Source: Liolophura sinensis (taxonomy: Eukaryota; Mollusca; Polyplacophora; Chitonida; Chitonidae). Taken from it: a DNA stretch of 64,000 bases. Below the pieces are notes generated by a model, which did no database searches, had not been told where the DNA came from, and saw nothing but the letters and a program-made list of their open reading frames with translations. Below, one piece after another: positions 33,211 to 44,567 of the stretch. The position numbers were made by a program, and so were the translations under genes. Location: contig NC_088300.1 in NCBI RefSeq assembly GCF_032854445.1, positions 49,407,682-49,471,681 on the forward strand, written 5' to 3'. Numbering within the stretch: position 1 is the first letter of the stretch; each line of letters starts with the position of its first letter.

Positions 33211-34940
33211 CTGAAAAAGAAAACATAGTATTTAGTTTCTGCTTAAAGTTTCCTCCATTCTGCGGAGTGCCACATATTGCATTTACTGAGAATATGTTGT
33301 TGTTAAATTAAAAATTAAATTACTGCCTATATCATATGCATTCATCGGAAAGTTTACCTTCTAATGACCTCTTTGATATACATGACGCAGCTGACGTCAT
33401 TCATATTTATGGCGCGCAAGACGACATACATAATGGAGAGTGCTCGGAATTATTTCATTCACCTCTCCTACCTCAACCTGCAAATGTGTGGAAGCCTAAC
33501 CTTCATATGACATACGCCTCAATTAAGTTTAAGTGCATGTCGGCTGTTACTACCATACTATAATACGGTGTCGGGTTCACCCAGTTGAAGTGTGTAAAAC
33601 ACACATTAGGCAGGCCGCACAGTCGGGACTGTTTGATGATGTACATGTACGCAACAAAAATCTGTGAGTTAAGTAATAATTCACGACGTCCTTTGTTTTT
33701 CTGAAAGAGATTAAAAATCAAACACAGCTAATGGACGTCTGACATTGCATTTGGAATATGTAAGCTGAAAAACATGTGAATGATTGTAATTTACTTACCA
33801 ACAAGCTCTGTTGTACGTATATGGCCGCCAGATGCTGCTAAAATGTATATTCCCGCTTTCGAAACACTCCAGCACGAGGAAATGGAAGGTTCACTTTGCT
33901 GAGCCAGTCAAGTTCAAGAGCGTTGACACGCGTTTCCGCCGTTAGATCACGTGAACATAAGGCCAAGGGCGTGTTAGTTCACCAAGTCAAACGATCCACT
34001 GCTCGTCGGCTATAGGCCGGCAGATCAAGTAATATAAAGGACGTGTATACGGTGAATACATTACTGTAATACTAACGAAACACTAACTTTTTTTTTATTT
34101 CAATGAAAATGTCAGTTGGTAATATATACTTTAGCATGAACCATGTATTTCACATTTTAAAACATACACGCCCCACAATAAAGGGCTGGGTATGTGCCGT
34201 ACGTGTATATATAGATCGATCTATAGGTGCAACTGGGTTCACTCATGTGGGACCCATAGGGCGTATTTATGTGAACATGGTGCCGATTTACCATTTTTTG
34301 CCCAGTTCGATCCCAGAAGGATTCCATATGTTTTTGTGACGGCGAATATGGCAAATTTGCTGCCCTCTATGTTTTCGGTTTTTCCGGTGCAGTAGACTCG
34401 AAGAATTCAGCATACCAAAATTCAAGCGATTTCACCAAATTGCTTGGAGCACACATGTATACATGCTATTTGATGCAGTTTGATCTAAGGTAAGACAATC
34501 TTTGTTTTATCCATCAAGGCACAGAAGTGCACAGTTTGCAATTGCCGATAGACGTAATATACAGGCTGTATGATCAAGTTGTCGTCTGCTCAGAGCAGAC
34601 GAACTACGCATGACCTTCTTTTACTGGCAAAGCGCGACTGTGAAAAATAAGCCTTCGGGGCAAAACGGATTGTGTCGGTGTGGGACAAAATGGACCATTG
34701 GCGCGTTTTACCCCATCGATATTCATCACATGTCATGTAAAATAATTGCAAAATGCATGGATTATTGTAGATAAAGGTTATGTGCACAGACAGACACACA
34801 CACCGTTTGAATATGTAGCGATATAAAAATTTGAATACATAAAATAATGGAGTGAAGTACCGACAAAGAAGTCTATTAACAGTTTTGGACAAATTGTCAT
34901 ATCAATAGAATGATATCTTCTGGTTTCAGATTATTAGGAG

Positions 34941-36520
34941 ATGGTACGAAAATATTCCAGGAAAACAGACTGACAGAAATGGGAGGAATCTTCCATGCTC
35001 AATGCTGTTGAGGCCGTAAAACACGGATTGGGCTTTAATAAGGCCATCATACAGTATGGAGTTCCCAAAACAACGCTAATCAGACGGTCAAAGAACCATA
35101 ATCAGTATGCTAATGGATCTTCAAAAGTGCTTGGAAGATGGAAGGTAAATAGGTCTATTTTTTCTTTGTACCAAATATAATTAAAAACCTTATTCTTTTT
35201 TGCTTTAATCAGGAACAATAATTTGTCCTGTATATAAACATTCTCTGACTCTTAATCTCATTGGTTATAGCAACATTGTGCTATCACTAAATGCTGTGTA
35301 AGATACCATATCACAGGGTTTATTTAAACGGAAAATGGCACCTAAGTAGATTTTCATATGGTTTAAAACTTTTTGAAGTATCAATTTTTTTCTTCTTACA
35401 TGATAAAAGTGATAAATAGATAGATGAATAAATAAATAAATAGATAAATAAATAAATGAGTAAAGAAGTAAATAGATAAATAAAAAATAAATTGAATTTT
35501 TGTTATTATCTCTTCATATCAATCTGCCACATTTCCCCCACAGCTGGAAAAAGAGCTGGTGGGGTACATCACATGTATGGACGAGAGGATGTTTGGGCTT
35601 ACTACTGCCAGTGGGAGAAGTTTGGCTTATCAGATAGCGGTCAGAAACAACCTTCCAAATCCTTTCAATCAGGAAACATAGAAAGCTGTCCGGGATTGGC
35701 TATATAACTTCATGACACGCCATCCTGAATTATCTCTTCATTAGCCAGAAGGAACGTCTGCAGCACGAGCCAGATCATTGAACAAGGTCAACGTTGGGAT
35801 GTTCTTTGACTTGCTTGAAAAATTATTCGACAAATACTGGTACATGCCCAACAATATCTACAACGTTGACGAAACGGGGATAACAACACTAGAGGATATC
35901 TCACCAAGGATCTTGGCAAAGAAAGGAAGGCGGCAGGTAGGAAGTCTGATATCGCCTGAACGAGGACAACTGGTTACTGTAGAGATCTGTACGAGCGTGT
36001 CAGGCTCTTTCATTCCCCCATTTTTTGTGTGCATCCATTGCTGCCTTCCATCTTCACCACCTGGTTTCGCCACTTTATCAAAGCTTCTGGTGCATCTAAG
36101 CAAAACCGTGTCTTGCTCATCCTTGATGGTCTCGCGACGCACACAAGAAACGAATAGGAAATTGATCTGACAAGAGAGAATGGTGTAAACTTGCTGTGTT
36201 TACCGCCACACTGTTTGCACAAACTTCAACCACTGGATGTGAGTTTTATGAGGACTTTGTCCACATACTATGACCAGGAGCTTGAGAAATGGCCGCGTAA
36301 CCACCCAGGCCGTGTGGTGTCGGCCTTCCAGGTCTCAGAGCTATTTGGCAAGGCATACATGAGGGATGCTTATGCTGAAACTGCAGCTCGCAGGACTCGG
36401 AAGTACCAGTTGACACACCATCTCTTAATCCAACAAGGGAAGTCGTATCCACTGAGCCATCAGAAAACAGCAACACAGAACCTCGCCCTTCAACGTCAAG
36501 CCAACAAGTCGGTCAACTGA
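34941..36520 (+). pseudogene. Pogo/Tigger-family transposase, disrupted
   Basis: Exon 1 (34941-35144) starts at an ATG and holds a psq-type helix-turn-helix with AVEAVKHGLGFNKAIIQYGV. It ends in phase 0 at AAG|GTAAAT. Exon 2 begins at 35544 after TTTCCCCCACAG and reads LEKELVGYITCMDERMFGLT. A frameshift near 35680 and an in-frame TAG (35742-35744) follow. The DDE core is recognisable: YNVDETGI, then LILDGLATHTRN followed by a stop, then LQPLDVSFM. A deletion removes part of the segment between the first two acidic residues. The C-terminal frame ends at 36520. All three catalytic aspartates are present, but the gene cannot make a full protein. Confidence 0.85.
35407..35491. repeat. (ATAA/ATAG)n low-complexity run
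   Basis: Imperfect aaat/agat tetranucleotides within the intron of the Tigger relic. Confidence 0.8.
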
Positions 36521-37080
36521 GTCCTTGGGCATGGGAGACAGTACAAGCCATCCAGGCCATAGAACCTCGCCCTGCAACCTCAAACCAGTAAACCGGTCAA
36601 CTGAATCCTTCGGCACCAGCAACTCAGTCTGCGGGCCACATGTCACCCTTTGATATCTAGCCTCTCCCCACAGCCTCAGAAAGACCAAAGAGAAAGAGGA
36701 ACACTTGTCGCGGAAAAACTGCCATTGTAACGAGCAGTCCATATAAGGCAGAGTTACAGCTGGGAGCCGAAACTCCAAAGCTACCTAAAGGAAAGCAGAA
36801 CCAGAGCGGACAACGACACGGCGTGTATTTACTGTGCTGAATTATGGAGTGCTACAACAAGTGAAGGGATGATTCAGTGAAAGACCTGCGCTGGGATCGA
36901 TGATAGCCAGAATGAATTTGTTTGTGACCTATGCAGACTGATGTACATGTTTATCGCCCCAACACAAATCTGTTTCATGAAGTGTGAATAAAATCAATTT
37001 TTCTTGTCGAGTCACAAGGATAAGCTTTTCTGTGTTTTTATGTCATTTCCCTTTTATTCGTTTGCAAGTATTAATGTATA

Positions 37081-37399
37081 CTTACGAGCCAGCGGGCAGT
37101 AACGACTCGGGAGCGAGGGTTCATGGGTTCGCGCCCCGCTAAGGATACGCTCAGAATTTCAGATTCCACTCTAGGCAGGTGAAGTGGTGATTTTCTCGGG
37201 GCCTTGGTGGCAAGGTGGACAGTGGTATTGTAAAAACGGTAAACTGACCGTAAAAATAGGCTACTCCCGTTGGAGGAGTGTTTTACCTCGGTTTCCTCTG
37301 AGGGTTTCCTCCACCCGAGGTGACCCACAACTACTGACCCGCCGTCATATAAGTGAAATACTCTTAAGTACAGTGTAAAACACCAATCAATCAATTAAC
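37081..37399 (+). repeat. SINE with a different head and a SINE-A-type tail
   Basis: GGGTTCGCGCCCCGC is a B-box-like sequence. The middle (ggccttggtggcaaggtgga and on) is unrelated to SINE-A, but the 3' end tgaaatactcttaagtacag followed by tgtaaaacaccaatc is the shared tail. Confidence 0.7.
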
Positions 37400-37735
37400 C
37401 AATGTATACTTATGTGAACACAAATATAAGTATTTATTTCAGATGAGGGATTTGCAGTAGGTGTACTGCTCTGTGCGTCATATATTGCTAATGGGGCAAA
37501 ACGGCACAGTTGGTCCATTTTAACCCACCCTATGGGGCAAAACGGTCTGTTTAAAAATCTCAAAATTTTTCAATTTTTCCTACTATTTTCTGCTCTTTGA
37601 TAAGCTTTGGTAACTTTTTTTTCAATTACCTGGTCGTATTTTTGTTTGATATCCAGCGTATTAAAAGGTATAAAACGTTCAATTTTCTTATATCAACGGT
37701 TGTGAAGTTAAGTGGTCCGTTTTGCCCCACTTTCC

Positions 37736-38025
37736 CCTAATTGACAACAAATGCCTAACATTTTGACAGGACATATGGTACAGTTGGACTTCTATTGCCT
37801 TTGGCGATAAAAGAGTTTGAAGTTGAATTCCCCCTACTGTTGTGACCAGTACTAATGTTAACGACTAAAGATGAAATGGTTCAACAAGATCGATACAATT
37901 CGTCGTGTTCGGAAATTTTCTTAACTTAACTTTCTTAAGTTAAGCTTTTTTAAGACACTTCTCGTGATACTACATGACAATATTATGACTTATTGTCATC
38001 AGTGTTTTATTAGTGGTTTGCGAAC
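37736..38025. other. 3' flank of the sulfotransferase gene, with polyadenylation signal
   Basis: AATAAA on the minus strand at 38011-38006 lies 15 bp after the TAA stop. The rest is AT-rich with no coding signal. Confidence 0.5.
38006..38011 (-). promoter_or_regulatory. Candidate polyadenylation signal AATAAA
   Basis: Lies 15 bp downstream of the sulfotransferase stop codon on the same strand. Confidence 0.5.
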
Positions 38026-39169
38026 TTATGGTTCCTGAACTTTACTCAGATATTTCACAAAATCAGTTTCATTCATTGTCAAGAATTGACAGTCCTTTTG
38101 TGTGAAGATGAATCCTTTATCGAATTTTGTCGGCTCAATCACTATCTGTTTATTTTGCGACAAACAGAAATGATCCACAATGTGACGGGTGTATTCGAAT
38201 AAGTGCACTTCTTCATCAATATCCACCTCATTTGAGTATAATGTGTTAAACTTACTTAGAAAATAATCGTAAATTCGGTATTCGACACTAGCCAGTTTTC
38301 TGTGGGCACTTTTAAGATCCTCTGGAAATTCAGCTATGCCAGATCCTTTATGACGAACTTGGTACAAAATATCTTTAGTCGACCAGCACATGATTCTTTT
38401 AAGAAGTACCAAAGACTGATCAAAGTATTCAGCGATGAGTACTAGTGACATATCCTCGTCCAACTGCCGAATATACTGATCCACGAATGTACTGTTGGAA
38501 TACTGGGCTTTAGGTAATCCCAGGTCAAAGGCCATGCGATTATATGCCAATGAGCCTTGCTTGAAGTCGTGTGGTTCATAATACTCAGGATTCTTCAAAA
38601 ATTCTCTCATAAGAGTCAGTGGGTTATTAGAAAGGTTAGCTTTAGACTTAGACTTTACCTCAAGGCTGTAGGAATGGAAATACTGAAAGGCAGACGCAGA
38701 CCTAGCCAAAGGTTCGCGAACTGCGGCGATAATCTTCATGTTTCTTGGCAGATATTTCCGAAAAGCTTCTCTATTGTAGACGACATGTTGGCACAAGGCT
38801 TCATAAACCTTCCCTTTGGGCAGCTGCCTCACATTTGCCGGGTCAAACGTTTCAAAAAAACCGATATGGTAAAGGTCTGATTCCCGAGGCAATGCAAACG
38901 TCAGGTTGTGACTGAGACCGTAACGCTGTATTATCGAGGTGATGGTAGTGCTGGCTGCTTTGTGCACTTTGATGAAAGCAATCCGAGTTTTCTTTTCGCA
39001 CACTTTTTTGATTGTAGAAACCACTGGTAATTGTGTCTCCGTCATTGTCACAGACGATGAGACTGACTTGGAAAACGGGACAGTCAGAAATCGGCGACTG
39101 TGTGGCGTTTCCTTCACTGTCACGATTAGCCACCAAAGCGTGAATAAACATATGATGGCAATGAACGTG
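38026..39169 (-). CDS. Galactose-3-O-sulfotransferase-like enzyme, main coding exon
   Basis: Open for 380 codons after the acceptor CTTTTCAG|C (39172-39170); the first base completes a codon from an unseen upstream exon (phase 2). A membrane anchor (residues about 2-18 of the exon, FIAIICLFTLWWLIVTV) fits a type II Golgi protein. KVHKAASTT (67-75) is the 5'-phosphosulfate motif and IAAVREPLARSASAF (147-161) the 3'-phosphate motif of PAPS sulfotransferases. EYFDQSLVLLKRIMCW is the best-conserved family block. Sequons NLS, NST and NET are present. The family sulfates the 3-OH of galactose on glycolipids or glycans; the acceptor cannot be told here. The stop is TAA at 38028-38026. The start codon exon was not found: the in-frame frame continues upstream only through the pyrimidine tract, and the first in-frame Met (residue 42) lies after the anchor. 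Confidence 0.88.
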
Positions 39170-39348
39170 CTGAAAAGAACAAAAACAAACAAAAATAAAC
39201 ACTAAAAATCGATATTATTTTTTTTACATTCATTTCGTAGCGATTATCGAAAATCATGACATGTGCTTATGGAAAATTAGCAATATGTCGCTGGCAGCTG
39301 GCAACAGTAAATAGGATATACAAGGTGCTCTCCTGGGATATTAGGGGG

Positions 39349-39563
39349 CCTCCGTGGCCGAGGTGGTTAGCGTGCCAGAGCGGCGTAATTACCCAGGAGC
39401 CTCTTATGCTGGCTTCCTCTGAGTATGCCTGACAGCAACCTTCGGATGGGCGTGGGTTTTAACCGTGCTCTGTCCGGTTTCCTCTCACCATAATACTGCC
39501 CGCCGTCGTATAAGTGAAATATTCTTGAGTACAGCGTAAAACATCGATCAAACAAATAAATAA
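39349..39563 (+). repeat. SINE-A with an internal deletion
   Basis: Starts ggcctccgtggccgaggtgg, lacks the B-box part of the head, and ends with the tail gcgtaaaacatcgatcaaac and an (aata)n run. Confidence 0.85.
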
Positions 39564-40639
39564 AATATCGGGCTATTAAAACACTACGTCCAAGGGGATA
39601 AGCCCGCATACAATGTGTAAATTATTTCAGGTCAGGCAGCCAGCCTTTTCAGGTATACACGAGAGTATTGTAGTATGAGCAGTATAGGCAGATAACGGTT
39701 ACAGTGGGGTGAGAACACTTGAGTAGGGGTGTATTTTCTGACTGGAGAGGGGTATATGCTATACTAGGAGAGAACTCGGGCTGTTAAAAGACCAATTGAT
39801 CAATTGGGTATGTCAAGATATAACATATTTTAAAAATGATTTATTTTTGTATGAATATAGTTACAAGGAAAGCGGGTCATAGCTGACCTTTCTGTCGCGA
39901 GCCATGGAGTCACCAAGCTATGTAAATGGTTTGCGCTAAGAGATGAGATTTGCCATTCAAATTCTCATGCGGCTACTTCAAGTATATTGTGTTGTTCAGT
40001 ATATCCTGTAAGACTTTACAGGGATGCAAACAATTTGTGTGAAATCCCCACATATCAGAGTTTAATTGATGTAATAATGCTCAAGAGTTCTTCGTCTTGT
40101 TTATACAATACGAGAAAAAAAAATCCGAAAAACCGCATATGACGAAATTAAACATGGTTTAATCTGAGTGACTGCATCGAAACGAAGCTTTGAGAGATGG
40201 TCAGTCTTTATTTTATGGTGGAAGTGTGTCAGCCTTTAGCCTACAAGCGGTAGCTGTATAAAGATATATGCGCGCCTGAGTCATATAAACCAAGAGCCAA
40301 CAGCTGCAATTCAAATTTGTGTTCACTTTTGTAGAGACTGATTAAGTGTTTTTTGAGGTTTTGTAGAATTATCTCTGTGTGAAGTTTGTCAGTACCTTGA
40401 CAGGTTGTTAGGTTTGTCTTTGACCGGGAATTGTAGCTGGACAATATCCTGGGCGGTGTGGCTATTCGGTGGTAGGCCTGCAGTAGCACTGACCAAGTGG
40501 GTAGGCGACAGAAAACTTCGACGAATACTTATACTTCCGCGACAACAACCACAATCGACAGTGGCTGTGCGATTTGGGCAGGATTGTGCTGCCGTGAATC
40601 ATGCTATCTTCCTCTCCTGTCGTATGTGAGAAGGTCTAA

Positions 40640-40763
40640 CAGTAGCGTGCGAACGGACGTGAGTTTCCGCCAGACACTGCCCGGTTTCCTCCTACCATAA
40701 TGTTAGCCGTCGTCGTACAAGTGAAATATTCCTGAGAACGATGTAAAATAAATAAATAAATAT
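40640..40763 (+). repeat. SINE-A, 5'-truncated
   Basis: Contains cactgcccggtttcctccta, the cgtcgtacaagtgaaatatt tail and an (aata)n end. Confidence 0.75.
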
Positions 40764-40867
40764 GGCCCTGAAAATCTTCCAAACTGTGTTCAGGTCATAT
40801 TCATTGGTTTCTTTAATGACACAATTTATTCCAGAAGATTTCAGGTGTGTAATGCAGGGAGATGGAG

Positions 40868-41335
40868 CAGCTTGGTAGACTGGGCCCGGTCACTGTAAAT
40901 TTGAGCAGTTTACTGCGCTGCCATACAATGCCAATGTAACTTTTATAAAGAGTCGCTGTAAATTTGGGCAGTTTTTTGCTCTACTACATCAGGCGAAAGT
41001 AAATATTACAAAGACGGAAGGTTCGTACACTGGGCCCGGTCGCAGGGAAATTTGGGCGGCTTAGTGGGCTATCACACAATGCGAAAGTAAATGTTACATA
41101 GATTGCGGCTATAGAATGGACCCGGTGGATGTATGTTTGGACAGTTTACTTCGCTATCACACAATGCGAAAACAAATGTAACAGAGATGGCCACTTCGTG
41201 GAATGGGCCCGGTGGCTGTAAATTTGGGCAGTATACAGCGTTATCTTTCAATGCCAAAGTAAATATTATACAGAAATGGCGCTTTGGTAGAATGGGTTCG
41301 GTCGCTGTAAATTTAGCTACATTTCTCGAGCAGCC
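40868..41335. repeat. Tandem repeat, unit about 85 bp, about 5.5 copies
   Basis: Each unit reads agaatgggcccggtcgctgt, then aaatttgggcagtttactg, then cacaatgcgaaagtaaat. Units begin near 40874, 40951 (short), 41022, 41107, 41191 and 41281. A 182-codon minus-strand ATG frame (41620-41072) reads through it with 28-residue periodicity, probably by chance. Confidence 0.8.
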
Positions 41336-41871
41336 GCACGGATTTTCACATTTGACTCCTCTTTCATTTTTTCCTAATTTTTCCTGACTTATGTTCTGTT
41401 CAGCAGTTAATATCATTATCTGAAGCTTCTTACTGTTTATGTGTGGGTAACTTTCTGAAATGTAGGTGTTTTTCCTCATCGAATTTGACATTATTAATGA
41501 CAGCAGCACTTTCGGGCTTGTCATGGGTTTCAGTTTATCGTCATGTCCCTGTTCTAAAAGCTTCTTTGTTAACACCCATATGTAATCATTCCTTAAAAAA
41601 AATACCCTTATAAATGACATATTTTCAGTGTAAAGTCGGTATCAAGTTAGCTCTAGCGGATTGTTCTGACATAGTCATGCAATAGTTTACTAGAAATAGT
41701 CCCTAGTTAATTAATACCATATAGTCTTCTTGTACCATATTTTTTTTATCCGTGAAAACCTAATTTTAACACAAATAACCTACTCAAGCAGAAATGCACG
41801 CACATTTACGGCCCATTATTAGATTCTGAAATCTATAAATGTTAATTCCTATTGACTTGATTTCATATATA

Positions 41872-41877
<6 letters not shown>

Positions 41878-41931
<54 letters not shown>
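41878..41931. repeat. (TA)n microsatellite
   Basis: About 27 uninterrupted TA units. Confidence 0.95.
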
Positions 41932-41933
<2 letters not shown>

Positions 41934-42344
41934 CTGTGCTTTAAAGAAAAAAATGATGATAAATTTCAAGTGTTACAAATATATTAATATTTTACGGCCC
42001 ATTATTTCTTAGCTCTCCCTTCTGTTGTGAACTACACAGAATAAATTATTCTAAATACTAGTGTTTTATATCGTGTGTAAGGGACATAAAAATATTTCAT
42101 ACTGTTTTATTACATAGGTCTTCTTGGAAATTGTTCACTAAGTAATAAGTGAAATTTTAGTTCAAACAGTAAATCATACAGTTGGGACCAAATAACTTTG
42201 TTTATAATGGTGCGTCATGGTGATTAACAATAATAAAGTATCTTGTATTAAAAATTATATTAGCAAAAGTACACGGATGGTCCATCACAAATTGCCCAGT
42301 TGAAAATAACTAACACCTTCATCACTGGAAATGAATAAATACCA

Positions 42345-42528
42345 TGTATGAACACGCTGTGAATGAGCATACACGTGTCAAGCTGTATGAACACGCTGTG
42401 AATGAGCACACACGAATCAGGCTGCATGAACACGCTGTGATGAGCATACACGTGTGAAGCTGTATGAACACGCTGTGAATGAGCACACACGTATCAGGAT
42501 GTATGAACACGCTGTGATTGAGCACAGT
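42345..42528. repeat. Minisatellite, 39-bp unit, 4.7 copies, two alternating types
   Basis: Units start tgtatgaacacgctgtgaat. Units 1 and 3 end acacgtgtcaagc or acacgtgtgaagc; units 2 and 4 end with cacac followed by gaatcaggc or gtatcagga. This indicates a 78-bp dimer as the amplified unit. Confidence 0.9.
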
Positions 42529-42743
42529 TTTCAGTATAATCTAGTGACACATATTAATCACTTGACTAACAGTTTCAACGGAAAAGTAGAAGTCAACGCC
42601 GTGTACACTGGCTTAGATAAGCCATTTTATCCCTGTAAGCCATGCTCATCCGTTGTTAGGCTTACCCGTAGGAGTTTTAACTTGAGTTAACTGTGTCTGC
42701 TGTAACCACCAGCAGTTTTAAATAACCTCCCCTAGCTGCGAGT

Positions 42744-42850
42744 CATGTGACGTCGGAAAGTCCGTACTAACACCTTTATTGTTATTTACGTGAACGACCT
42801 GCCAACAGCATGCTCTAATTTTGTGGACTACAAACTGGCACATCGGTTCT
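42744..42850 (+). pseudogene. Non-LTR reverse transcriptase relic
   Basis: A short run reading KSVLTPLLLLF and, after a frameshift, YVNDLPTACSNFVDYKLA matches the conserved block of non-LTR reverse transcriptases (SVLGPLLF..YINDLP....). The catalytic Asp-Asp box is degraded. No other polymerase sequence was seen around it. Confidence 0.5.
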
Positions 42851-44567
42851 TACACACGTATATGGCTTTCCGATATAGGTTCACCCCCACCCATCATTTC
42901 TGCAACTCCCTTCAATCCGCAAATCTTTTCTGTTCTGTTCTGTTCATACTACACCATGCCGGCTCTCACTGGAGATGGTCCAAAAGTTTCAAAAATGCTC
43001 TCACCCATTGCAGTGTAAATTATATAGTATGGATTTCTGAATCAGTTTCAGAGGCTGAGAATTGCTGAGAATCTTGTGCAGTCGACAGTTTACTGAAAAT
43101 CTTCGCTTTTTTCAGTTGTAGTTTTGACACTTTTATGGAATGAATTTCCCATATATCAGAGAGGGTGTGCATTTTACCAGGAGAAGCTATTCTCAGAATT
43201 AAGAGACCTTTGTCCTCGTGGGCTTTAATTCTGCACTGAATGGAATCAATAAATCACAATACACTCACCCAGCTCTCTTGACAGTCAATTGTTTTTTCTG
43301 CAATATGGACATTTTCCAATCACCATATGTCGATGACCACATTTTTCCTTTCGGGCTTATGGAAATGGAATTCCTGAAAAAAATATTAACAAGGTTTGAA
43401 ATATGGTGACAGTTTATCTTTACCTGGAGATGCCCTATGACACACATGAGGGGTAAACGTTTGCTTTACCTCACAGCAATGAAATGGAGCGGTCCAAAAA
43501 GTTGAAGATATTTTTGTACACCTTTGAAAACGGTGATAGTGATCGACGACAACGATCGTCAGGTAGTTGAGGGCCACCTGAACGGGAAGGTAAGCAGCCC
43601 GGGAGAGTGGTTATGTTGGAAGGCGGGACACACTATCGGCGAATTCGAACAAAAATTGCACAATGGAGCGAAGAAGCAATAGAGCAGCGGACGATGACGC
43701 AGGTCAGGTAGTTGACGAGGTGTCATATAAATGCGACGAGAGAGAAGTATTCAAGTGCACTGTGCAACAACAGTGATGTAAAGTAAAGCTCACATACAAG
43801 TGGAGAATGGATGGATGCCATAGAAGCAGTATAAAAAACTTTACCAAAAAATACGCATTTTTATTTGCAAATAGATTTCATAAAACATTACTCTTCATTC
43901 TGAATCTTACATATTTTCAGTAGGATATCATCCTACCTTCCAAACAAACTTCAAAGCACCTTTTGTAGATCAGTAGAACACTTAAAATCGGACAGAATGT
44001 GCGTCTAAATGGTGAACAAAATTTTAGGTCACATACCCCATATTCTGTGCTTTATTTGTGTGGGCCAAGTGCACACAATAACTATTGGTTGTCAATGGTT
44101 TCCCGATGTACAGTCCTGTATAAACTTTTCACAGTATGTCATAAATATTTCTTCCATAGGTGTTTGCTTTTTAGTCAAACATTCTGAGACGGGTCCAGTT
44201 TTTGTAATCTATATGTAAAGAATTGTACTGACCCATAATCTTCTCATTGTGCTCACATATAATATATTTGGCTGTGTTAGCGTTCCTCAGTACATTCAAG
44301 TACATGCATTCTCGTGGTCTTTGTTACTCTCCTGTAACACTTGAAATACTTCATGTACAAGGAGAAGGATTGACTGCACTTTTCATAGTTGCCTTGCTTA
44401 TCTAAACGACGTTGGTATCGTATTTACAAAACGAACTGTTTAAGCAATGCAGAACTAAATTGTAAGCGTAGTAATTGTGACCGGAGTGAGATGGCGAACG
44501 GAATTGTGGAAGGATTGGTAAATGGAATGATTGATTGAAAAATATTTTTTTTGTCGGTTTGTTGTTT
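42851..44567. other. No gene recognised
   Basis: Mostly AT-rich. A GC-richer patch at 43480-43760 has short open frames, and a GGGAAG|GTAAGC donor-like site at about 43590, but no homology or second splice site I can support. Confidence 0.4.

Larger units (their letters stand above)
31633..34654. other. Intergenic stretch with relics and one exon-like segment
   Basis: Contains the gag relic, an exon-like segment at 33162-33210 and a full cAMP-response-type palindrome TGACGTCA (33394-33401) inside a 75-codon ATG frame (33336-33563) of unknown meaning. Nothing else is supported. Confidence 0.45.
34655..37735 (+). mobile_element. Pogo/Tigger-type transposon relic, ends approximate
   Basis: The disrupted transposase is bracketed by repeated GGGGCAAAACGG motifs: plus-oriented at about 34657, 37492 and 37544, and inverted (CCGTTTTGCCCC) at 37713-37724. 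Related copies such as gggacaaaatggaccattgg lie at about 34682. These look like terminal or subterminal repeats, but the exact left end and a TA duplication could not be fixed. Confidence 0.5.
39564..42344. other. Gene-free stretch upstream of the sulfotransferase
   Basis: I looked here for the missing first exon of the minus-strand sulfotransferase and did not find one I can support. It contains a SINE-A tail, an 85-bp repeat array and a long (TA)n run. Confidence 0.5.

Noticed and set aside
33394..33401. TGACGTCA as a functional CRE
   Set aside because: A single 8-bp palindrome without a nearby supported gene start is expected by chance at this scale.
41784..41969. Minus-strand frame with alternating Ile-Tyr
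   Set aside because: Encoded by the (TA)n microsatellite.
42345..42528. CRISPR-like regular repeats
   Set aside because: Units are contiguous with no unique spacers, in a eukaryotic genome; it is a minisatellite.
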